A stretch of 21,342 nt of DNA from a virus. Each line of letters opens with the position of its first letter. Positions within the stretch are counted from its first letter, which is position 1. The translations under genes were made by a program, and so were the position numbers. The notes under the pieces are model-generated. The model was not told the origin of the DNA and searched no databases. It was given only the letters and a program-made list of their open reading frames with translations. Location: IMG/VR virus record IMGVR_UViG_3300002492_000003, positions 1 through 21,342 of that record. One strand, 5' to 3'. Below are positions 12,301 through 18,897 of the stretch, in pieces.

Positions 12301-13087
12301 GACCAGCGGCAGCGGGTTCCGCTATGCCACCATCTACGCACTGGACGCCAATGGCTATCCGGCGGCCACCAGTACGACAGTCTATGAGGGTATACAAGCC
12401 GAGGGTGCGAAGACGCTGGAGTTGAATGAGCCAGAGCCTCGCATCATCAATATCACAGGTGACGATCGGTTGTACGCGATGGACGCACTACCGGCGCTGG
12501 AGGGCATAAATGGCACCCTCACCATTGCGCGCGGCAACATGGCGTTGGAGGCGCTCACGCGGGCGGTGATCAACTTCACGGTTGGCGAGGCGAAGGGCCT
12601 GGTCGGCGGCATCACTGACAAGAGCGGATTTGAACCGCAATGCGCGATTATGGCGTACCGCCAGGCACTGACCGAGACCGGCGCACGGGTATACGAGAGC
12701 GTTGTAATTCCACGTGCGCTGCTGTTCGCACGCCACAGCGGCTACAATGAGAACGCCGCCGAGTATTCTTTTAGCATCGTTCCGCAACTAGTCACCAAGC
12801 ACCTCTGGGGGACAGCGCTGTCATTGAACACTGAGGGCGTGACGCAGGCGCAGGTGATCCGGTTTATCACCCAGTATAAGCCGTACATCGTTGCCTGGAA
12901 GGGTGATAATGTGGTGACCAAGTTCTTGTTCGCTGCGGGCCGTCAGGCGGTTAGTACGGATAAAATTCACGGCGTGTGGGTGAACGGCACGTTGGACGCA
13001 ACGGCCACTAAGGCAACGGACGGTGTGACACCGACAACCAAGCCGGGCGTCGGTGATATAGTAGTTTGCTTCTACGAAGTTGCATAG
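12281..13087 (+). CDS. Major tail (tube) protein
   Basis: The product is 268 aa. The sequence is beta-rich with a polar N-terminus (TSGSGFRYATIYALDANGYPAA), a TTTVYEGIQAEGAKTLELNEPEPR segment and repeated I-T/V strands. It resembles phage major tail proteins and lies just before the portal, in the connector-tail junction of this operon. A C-terminal domain (about 235-268) may be an Ig-like decoration. Assignment rests on composition, size and order rather than a catalytic motif. Confidence 0.7.
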   Translation: MTAPSVKTSGSGFRYATIYALDANGYPAATSTTVYEGIQAEGAKTLELNEPEPRIINITGDDRLYAMDALPALEGINGTLTIARGNMALEALTRAVINFTVGEAKGLVGGITDKSGFEPQCAIMAYRQALTETGARVYESVVIPRALLFARHSGYNENAAEYSFSIVPQLVTKHLWGTALSLNTEGVTQAQVIRFITQYKPYIVAWKGDNVVTKFLFAAGRQAVSTDKIHGVWVNGTLDATATKATDGVTPTTKPGVGDIVVCFYEVA

Positions 13088-13101
13088 CGGAGGGCCGGCC
13101 C

Positions 13102-14544
13102 ATGGCCTTTTTCGACCGGTGGCTGGATCGCACCATCGCGCGGCTCGGCTACGTCAAAGCCACACGCACGCCGGTTGCGGCCGTGTTTGCCGGAGAGACG
13201 CCGCTTGGCGCTGGCCTCGGCAGTAATGACTATTCGCAAGAGGAACGTGAACGGCTGGCAATCACCAGCGCGTGGGTGTACTCGGATGTGCGTGTCATTG
13301 CCAACGAGGCCAGCGCGGCCGACGTGGACATCTGGCAGGGGCAGAATGAGATAGAGGATCATCCTGTCGAGAGGTTGCTCGAACGGCCCAACCCGTACAT
13401 GGGATCAGCGTGGATGCGCCAATACACGATACAGTGGTTGCTGTTGCGCGGTGAGGCCTACTGGCTGAAGGTCTATGATCGTGCTGGTGAATTGCGCGAG
13501 TTGTGGCCCATTCCATCCAGCCACATCGAGCCGATACCTGACACACAACGCTACATCGCTGGTTACCGGTACACGCCCATGAATGGGCGTCCGCCCATCT
13601 ATCTCGAACCGGAGCAAGTGGTTTTCTTCCGCTTCCCCAATCCATTCGATTACCACCGTGGTCTCTCACCACTCACGGCATATCGGATGGCAGTTGAGAC
13701 CGACATCGCGGCGAGCGCCTGGAACATGCGGACGTTCCGTGATGACGTGACACTGCGCACGCTGATCAGTGTGCCGGCGGAGATGTCAGAGCCGAATTTT
13801 GCGCGGGCGAAGGCCGACCTACAGACCGAGTTGATCGGGAACCAACGGCGGTTTCTCATCGTGCGCAGTGGTGACGTGACGGTCACCCCGCTCAGCATCA
13901 GCCCAAAGGACATGGAGTTTCTGGCGGGGCGGACGTTCACGCGAGAGGAGATAGACCGCGTGTTTGGTATCCCAGCGGGATTTTGGGCCAAGGAGGCGAC
14001 GCGCGCCAACTCGGAAGCAGCGAAGGCGGTGATGATCGAGCAGGCGGTCTGGCCGGTATTGGTTCTGATGGCCGAGACCATCACCAATCAGATGGTGCGC
14101 ATTGACTTTGGAGATGATCTAGAGTGCCGTTTCAAGGACATTCGCACTGAGGATCGCGCGCTGCTGGTGCAGGAACGCCAGGCATACTGGCAGGTGAAAA
14201 CCGTCAATGAGGCGCGGCACGAGCTGGGTCTTGATCCGCTAGATGATCCGATCTTGGGAGAAACGCTTGTACCACTCGCTGTGAAGGGCGAACCGCTCGG
14301 AGACATGTCATTTAGCGTAGATGTGGCAAGTGACATAACTAAGGCTGCGCGTGAGGACTTGAGGCGTTGGGAGAGCATCGCGCGGCGGCGGGTGCGGGCT
14401 GGTGAGCCGGCAGCCTACGATTTCGAGAGCCAGCACATTCCGCCTGAGATCAAGGCCAGTGTGTTGGCGAAATTGGCGACGGCGACGACCGAGGAGGAGG
14501 TGAAAGCGGCGTTCGCGATGCCCTTTCGGCTTTGGTGGTACTGA
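13102..14544 (+). CDS. Portal protein, HK97-type
   Basis: The product is 480 aa from ATG 13102, with GGAGGG 7 bases upstream; the open frame upstream to 13066 is unlikely. SAWVYSDVRVIANEASAADVDIW, NPYMGSAWMRQYTIQWLLLRGEAYWLKVY and HRGLSPLTAYRMAVETDIAA are typical of HK97 portal proteins. LFGIP-type segment DRVFGIPAGFWA is also present. The C-terminal end departs from the family (PFRLWWY, then stop), while the next gene's frame remains open across this point with no ATG or GTG. The portal forms the dodecameric DNA channel at one capsid vertex. Position after the tail tube gene is less common than after terminase. Confidence 0.9.
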   Translation: MAFFDRWLDRTIARLGYVKATRTPVAAVFAGETPLGAGLGSNDYSQEERERLAITSAWVYSDVRVIANEASAADVDIWQGQNEIEDHPVERLLERPNPYMGSAWMRQYTIQWLLLRGEAYWLKVYDRAGELRELWPIPSSHIEPIPDTQRYIAGYRYTPMNGRPPIYLEPEQVVFFRFPNPFDYHRGLSPLTAYRMAVETDIAASAWNMRTFRDDVTLRTLISVPAEMSEPNFARAKADLQTELIGNQRRFLIVRSGDVTVTPLSISPKDMEFLAGRTFTREEIDRVFGIPAGFWAKEATRANSEAAKAVMIEQAVWPVLVLMAETITNQMVRIDFGDDLECRFKDIRTEDRALLVQERQAYWQVKTVNEARHELGLDPLDDPILGETLVPLAVKGEPLGDMSFSVDVASDITKAAREDLRRWESIARRRVRAGEPAAYDFESQHIPPEIKASVLAKLATATTEEEVKAAFAMPFRLWWY

Positions 14545-14581
14545 GATCAAGGCCAAGAAGCTGACAAAGGCGGAACAATGG

Positions 14582-15319
14582 TTGGCACGGCGATATCAAC
14601 TTGAAAGAGATCAGATACTCTTTTTCAAGCGTCTGTTCAAACAGCAATGGAAGGCTTTCATCGTTCAACTGCAGAGCGGGATGCCGCTCGAACAAGCATT
14701 GGATGCCATTGATATAGTGAATCAGCAGTTTAAAGATGATATGGTATTGGCATTACAAAAGGCGGCCAGCAACGGCGTGAACCAGGCTCAGGCAGCGGTA
14801 CAAGCGGCTGCCGCATCAGCCACTGCCGTGCCGAATGTCCAGCTGCCGGTGATGGGCATCGATTGGGCGCTGGTCAACGAGAACGCCAAAGAATGGGCGC
14901 AGCAATATGCCTATTCTGAGATTGGCGGCATCACAGCCACGACGCGCAAGGCCCTGCGCCAGAAGGTGGGCGATTGGCTGGTATCCGGCCAGCCACTGCA
15001 GCAGCTGATGCGCGATAAGCAGCTGGTTCAGCTGTTCGGTCCGCAGCGTGCGAAGCTGATCGCGGTTACCGAGGTGACGCGCGCCTATGCCGAAGCCAAC
15101 CAGCTGGTTTTTCAGCAGACGGGGGTGCAACAACGGCGCTGGAATACCGCCAACGATGAACTGGTGTGTTCTATCTGCGGCCCACTGAATGGGACAGTGG
15201 TTGGTATCACTGAGCCGTTTCCGGGCGGGATTATGCTGCCACCGGCGCACCCGAATTGTCGGTGCTGGATCACGCCAGTGGTATCCGAGGAGCCGGATGG
15301 AACTGAGCATTCAGGTTAA
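14582..15319 (+). CDS. MuF-type head morphogenesis protein
   Basis: The product is 245 aa if TTG 14582 is used; the same frame is open back to 14504 with no ATG or GTG, so the start is uncertain. The N-terminal helix (YQLERDQILFFKRLFKQQW) and helical middle lead to the SPP1 gp7/MuF core: LIAVTEVTRAYAEANQ (about 158-173), then N-x-x-D/E-LVCSICGPLNGTVV (about 191-206), and the terminal HPNCRC, a conserved cysteine/histidine motif. It helps load or process DNA ends in the procapsid. The 3' end overlaps the next gene by 23 bp. Confidence 0.88.
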   Translation: MARRYQLERDQILFFKRLFKQQWKAFIVQLQSGMPLEQALDAIDIVNQQFKDDMVLALQKAASNGVNQAQAAVQAAAASATAVPNVQLPVMGIDWALVNENAKEWAQQYAYSEIGGITATTRKALRQKVGDWLVSGQPLQQLMRDKQLVQLFGPQRAKLIAVTEVTRAYAEANQLVFQQTGVQQRRWNTANDELVCSICGPLNGTVVGITEPFPGGIMLPPAHPNCRCWITPVVSEEPDGTEHSG

Positions 15320-15767
15320 GGGTGTAGACCGACTCGTATCGAAGTTCGGCAAACTGGCAACGTTCACCAATCTGAGGCCGGCAATGGGCGATTCGCTCAA
15401 CAAGGTGTGGAACGAACTGGCCAGGTATCCGAAACCGCCAGAGCATGGCACGTTCACCGGCTTCAAGAGCGAGAAGCAACGCCGGTGGTTCTTTGCCGCG
15501 CTGCGAGAAGGGCTGATCGAGGTGCCCTACAGGCGAACCGGCACGCTGGGGCGGAGCTGGACAATGCGCATCAGCTCAACGGTGGACGGCATCGAGGGCC
15601 GGGTCGGCACGAATGTCGTCTATGCGCCTTGGGTGCAAGATCGGGATAGGCAGGCTGTCATCCATCAGGGCCGCTGGCAGACGGCGCAGGATGTATTGGA
15701 GAAGCTGCAGGACTGGATCGTGCACCGGTTCCAGCGCGAGATTGATAAGCTATTGCAATTGCTATAG
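15297..15767 (+). CDS. HK97 gp10-like minor head or tail completion protein
   Basis: The product is 156 aa from ATG 15297, with GAGGAG (15287-15292) upstream, inside the end of MuF. The opening SIQVKGVDRLVSKFGKLA, then VPYRRTGTLGRSW and VVYAPWVQDRDRQAVIHQGRW, are signature segments of the HK97 gp10 family. This protein completes the head-tail joint or tail tube. The longer frame from 15189 overlaps the MuF cysteine motif and has no supporting ribosome site. Confidence 0.85.
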   Translation: MELSIQVKGVDRLVSKFGKLATFTNLRPAMGDSLNKVWNELARYPKPPEHGTFTGFKSEKQRRWFFAALREGLIEVPYRRTGTLGRSWTMRISSTVDGIEGRVGTNVVYAPWVQDRDRQAVIHQGRWQTAQDVLEKLQDWIVHRFQREIDKLLQLL

Positions 15768-15775
15768 GGGGCAGG

Positions 15776-16108
15776 ATGCCACTTGCCACGGAAACGATCA
15801 AGTATGAGGACATAGAAATAACCGTCAGCGAGGCCAGTGTGGCCATGGGCATGCGACGCAGTGTGTTGCGCGGCGAGGCACTTAGGCTGGATGTGCCGGA
15901 CGAGACGCCTGAGCAGTGGCTACTGCGGGTGATCACGTTCCCTGACCTGACCGCAGCAACTCAGGCAGTAGATGGCATCCCGTGGCCGTTGACGTTTGAA
16001 GAGTTCCGCGATCTGCCGGAGCGCTTAGTGAACCTGTGGAGCGAGGCCGTCTACCGCCTCAATCCCCACTGGAACCCAATAAAGGAGGACGACCCAAAAA
16101 AAGGGTAA
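15776..16108 (+). CDS. Tail assembly chaperone G (unshifted product)
   Basis: The product is 110 aa from ATG 15776. It is small, acidic and helical in its second half, ends in DDPKKG, and lies directly before the tape-measure gene. Its 3' end contains a tandem slippery sequence, so a fraction of ribosomes shift by -1 to make the longer GT form. In lambda-like phages G and GT coat the tape-measure protein during tail assembly. The assignment rests on position, length and the frameshift site. Confidence 0.85.
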   Translation: MPLATETIKYEDIEITVSEASVAMGMRRSVLRGEALRLDVPDETPEQWLLRVITFPDLTAATQAVDGIPWPLTFEEFRDLPERLVNLWSEAVYRLNPHWNPIKEDDPKKG

Positions 16109-16359
16109 GTCAGAGCGAGGAGCTGTACCGGCGGCTCACGCTCTGGCACAGGGCACAGGATACTGGTGATGAATTGCCTGATGTGTATCTGCACGATCTG
16201 GAACGGGCGTGGCGCTCGTGGACTCTGGGAGAGGCGCTTGGTTGGCAGGCACTACCACTGGCGGGCGGCTACCTGGAGCAACCGGAGGCGCTGATGGAAG
16301 ACATGCTGATGATTGCGGCCATATCACGGAGAGTTAAGGAGCGGATCGGTGGCGGTTAA
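15776..16359 (+). CDS. Tail assembly chaperone GT (programmed -1 frameshift product)
   Basis: The frame shifts by -1 at the slippery site 16093-16102. The predicted product is about 194 aa: 108 residues of G, then K-R-V-S-Q-S-E-E-L-Y continuing to the stop at 16357-16359. The T part (LYRRLTLWHRAQD, DLERAWRSWTLGEALGWQ) is helical and would contact the tape measure. The downstream frame is open well before the site, but a separate start is unsupported. The tape-measure gene begins 8 bp before the T stop. Confidence 0.85.
16093..16102 (+). promoter_or_regulatory. Programmed -1 frameshift slippery site
   Basis: In the 0 frame, GAC CCA AAA AAA GGG TAA gives two in-phase X-XXY-YYZ heptamers: C-CCA-AAA (16093-16099) and A-AAA-AAA (16096-16102). 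Slippage on either yields the same GT protein. The 0-frame stop follows 4 bases later (16106-16108), a standard arrangement for tail chaperones. Confidence 0.9.
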
Positions 16360-18520
16360 TACGCTGGATATCCTGCTGCGAGTCAACGGCGCTTCACAAG
16401 TCCGCACGGCATTACAGAGTATAACCGGAGCGGTGCAACAGCTGGGACTTATGCTCGGGGCTGGTGGTGTTACAGCGGGGATGATTGCCTTCAGCAAGCA
16501 GTCGTTACTGATGGCCGGCAATGCCGAACGATTGGGGCGAGCCACCGACAACCTGGCGAGATCACTGGGCGCATCAGGCGAGGCAATGATCAAAGCCATC
16601 ACCGATGCCTCCAAGAATACAATCAGCGGCCTGGACGCAATGCGGATGGCTAACAAGGCCATGCTGCTGGACGTGGTGAAGAACGAAAAGGAGATGAGCG
16701 ATCTGGCGAGGATCGCCATTGTGCTGGGGCAGGCGATGGGCAAAGATGCCGCGAGCGCAGTAGATGACCTGACTACCGCGCTCGGACGCCAATCACCTCT
16801 GATCCTGGACAACCTCGGCATTAAGATGAACTTGACCGAGGCTGAAGCGCGCTATGCAGCGATGCTCGGCAAGACGGTAGACCAGTTGACAGAAGCCGAG
16901 AAGAAGCAGGCGTTCCTGAACGCCGCGTGGGAAAAGGCACGCCAGAAGGCTGAGCAGTTGGGTGGTGTGCAGATTGATACCATCGGTCAGCTGGAACAAC
17001 TGACGGCTGCCTGGGCGGACTTCCAAACCGAGTTTGGAAAGTTTCTTACCGGCAGCGGCGTGATCGAGACGCTCACCAACCTGGTCACGCTACTGAAAGA
17101 GGGCGCCATTGCCTGGCAGGGGGTATTTGAGCGAGGCAAAGCCGGGCAGGAGACAGGAAAGGCCCAGACCCTCGCCATCGCATCCACAGCCCTTGCAGCC
17201 CTCATTCCGGGTCCCGGCAGCATCGAAGAGAAAGCCGTTTGGATCGCTCAAGCAGCGCAAAACCTGGGACTTGTGTCCATCGAAGCCGAAGCGTTGCAGC
17301 GGGAGTTGACCGACGCGGCAACAGCCGAACAGACGCAAGCTGACGCCGCCCGTGCGGTAGCGACCACAGCGAATCAGGCAGCCGCCGTGCAGCGCGACTA
17401 TGCCGGGGCACTTAAGGCAGCCGGGGACTTGGCACAAAGACTCGAATCCCTTGAGCAGCAGTACAATCGTGACCGGGAGGATACCATCAAACGCTTCAAC
17501 CAACGACGCGCGCAGATGGACGAGGACTGGGCGCGTTTGCAAAATGAACAGCAGGCAGACTTTAATCGTCAGCGCGAACGCATGATGCGCGATTTCCTCA
17601 AGTCGCAGGCTGATATGGAGGCGCGTTACCATGAGCAACGCACTGCCTTGGCGGTGCAGTACGGCATTGAGGCCGAGCGTGCCGAAGCGGAACATCAGAG
17701 ACGGATGGCGCGGATGCGTGAGGACTATGCAATGCAGCAGGAGGATGCCGTCGCCGCCCGCGACGCGATCGCATTCCTGCGCAACGCGCGCAATTACGAG
17801 ATCAACCGACGGCGGGCCGAGGAGGAATTTGCCGATCAAAATGCCAGGCGACAGGCTGATTATCAGCGTCAACTGGAAGACATGCAGCAGGCGTTTAACC
17901 AACAGCGTGATCAGCGTCTGGCGCAATTCAAACAGCAACAAGAGGACATGCAGGCCGACTTCGAATATCGACAGGCGCGAGCAGCTGAGTATCGCGCAAT
18001 CGAGCTGCAACGCCTTGAGGCAGACTATCAGGAACGGATGGCCGATCTGGATGCTCAACTGAAGGCGGAGCGAGACGCCGAGAAGCAAGCATTTCGTGAT
18101 CGCATCCTGGAACTGGAGGGATTCAACAAAGAGTTCCTGGCGCTGGAGCAACAACGCAACGCAATGGCCAAGCAGTTGCTCGAGGAAACGCTGCGGGATA
18201 TGCGCCAGCTGCGTGCTCAGGTAACCTATCAGCCGGTACACGGCCGCGCAATGGGCGGCTACGCGGTGGCGGGGCTGTACCGTCTCGGCGAGGCTGGACG
18301 CGAGTTCGTACTTAATGCGGCTGCGACACGCAGCGCTGAGATGCTGACCGGCGGCCTGCTCAGCCAGGACAGGGTGTTAGCCATGCTGGCCGCCGGACGT
18401 GGAGCTATTAACAACTTCAATCAGACCATCAACATCGGTGCGCAGGATAGCTACACTGGGCTGCTGTCGGCCATCCGCGCGCAGACAGTTGAACTACTCC
18501 GAGAATATGCGAGGGCATGA
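16349..18520 (+). CDS. Tail tape-measure protein
   Basis: The product is 723 aa from GTG 16349. AAGGAG (16336-16341) lies 7 bases upstream, and the start gives VAVNTLDILLRVNGA, a common tape-measure opening. A hydrophobic segment (GLMLGAGGVTAGMIAF) lies near residues 31-46. Residues about 365-625 are a very long charged coiled coil, rich in Q, R, D and M. The C-terminal GGYAVAGLYRLGEAGREFVLNA (about 634-655) matches the G-x-G-E-x-G-x-E motif common at tape-measure C-termini. Length sets tail length; at about 0.15 nm per residue, the tail would be roughly 110 nm. The gene overlaps the chaperone T stop and ends in ATGA overlap with the next gene. Confidence 0.92.
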   Translation: MAVNTLDILLRVNGASQVRTALQSITGAVQQLGLMLGAGGVTAGMIAFSKQSLLMAGNAERLGRATDNLARSLGASGEAMIKAITDASKNTISGLDAMRMANKAMLLDVVKNEKEMSDLARIAIVLGQAMGKDAASAVDDLTTALGRQSPLILDNLGIKMNLTEAEARYAAMLGKTVDQLTEAEKKQAFLNAAWEKARQKAEQLGGVQIDTIGQLEQLTAAWADFQTEFGKFLTGSGVIETLTNLVTLLKEGAIAWQGVFERGKAGQETGKAQTLAIASTALAALIPGPGSIEEKAVWIAQAAQNLGLVSIEAEALQRELTDAATAEQTQADAARAVATTANQAAAVQRDYAGALKAAGDLAQRLESLEQQYNRDREDTIKRFNQRRAQMDEDWARLQNEQQADFNRQRERMMRDFLKSQADMEARYHEQRTALAVQYGIEAERAEAEHQRRMARMREDYAMQQEDAVAARDAIAFLRNARNYEINRRRAEEEFADQNARRQADYQRQLEDMQQAFNQQRDQRLAQFKQQQEDMQADFEYRQARAAEYRAIELQRLEADYQERMADLDAQLKAERDAEKQAFRDRILELEGFNKEFLALEQQRNAMAKQLLEETLRDMRQLRAQVTYQPVHGRAMGGYAVAGLYRLGEAGREFVLNAAATRSAEMLTGGLLSQDRVLAMLAAGRGAINNFNQTINIGAQDSYTGLLSAIRAQTVELLREYARA

Positions 18521-18897
18521 TGCCGGTCTATGACTACGAGATCGGGACCACCAGTACCACGACCAACGTTGAGTCGTTGTCGCCACCACTCCCACCGCCG
18601 CGCAGCGTGTTCATCGAGTACACACGCGAGTACGATAAGGCGGACGGCCAGATAGGTGGCGATGGTTACCCGATGGCGATCTGGACGTTTGACCTGCTGA
18701 CCACAGCGCAGTTGGCCAAATTACGAACGTATTGCAGCGGCAAGAGCGCAGCGGTCTACATCAAGACGCGCAATGCGAGCGAGGCATTCGTCAAATACCG
18801 CGGAGTGATGATCTGGCCGTCTGACTTAATGAAAAAGCGTGTGGCCGGTAAATACCTGGACGTGCAAATTGAGTTTCGGCGGTTGGTGGCAGTATGA
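18517..18897 (+). CDS. Distal tail-region protein
   Basis: The product is 126 aa, starting with ATG 18517 overlapping the tape-measure stop. The N-terminus is proline-rich (SPPLPPPRS). The rest (VFIEYTREYDKADG, MAIWTFDLLTTAQLAKLRTY, KYLDVQIEFRRL) is strand-rich and resembles short tail-tip adaptor proteins. The stop overlaps the following tail-tip gene (ATGA), so the two are translated together. No named family is recognised. Confidence 0.7.
   Translation: MMPVYDYEIGTTSTTTNVESLSPPLPPPRSVFIEYTREYDKADGQIGGDGYPMAIWTFDLLTTAQLAKLRTYCSGKSAAVYIKTRNASEAFVKYRGVMIWPSDLMKKRVAGKYLDVQIEFRRLVAV

Noticed and set aside
17090-18241. 383-aa minus-strand open frame opposite the tape measure
   Set aside because: It is a shadow of the coiled-coil codons (CAG/GAG/CGC reversed) and has no start signals.
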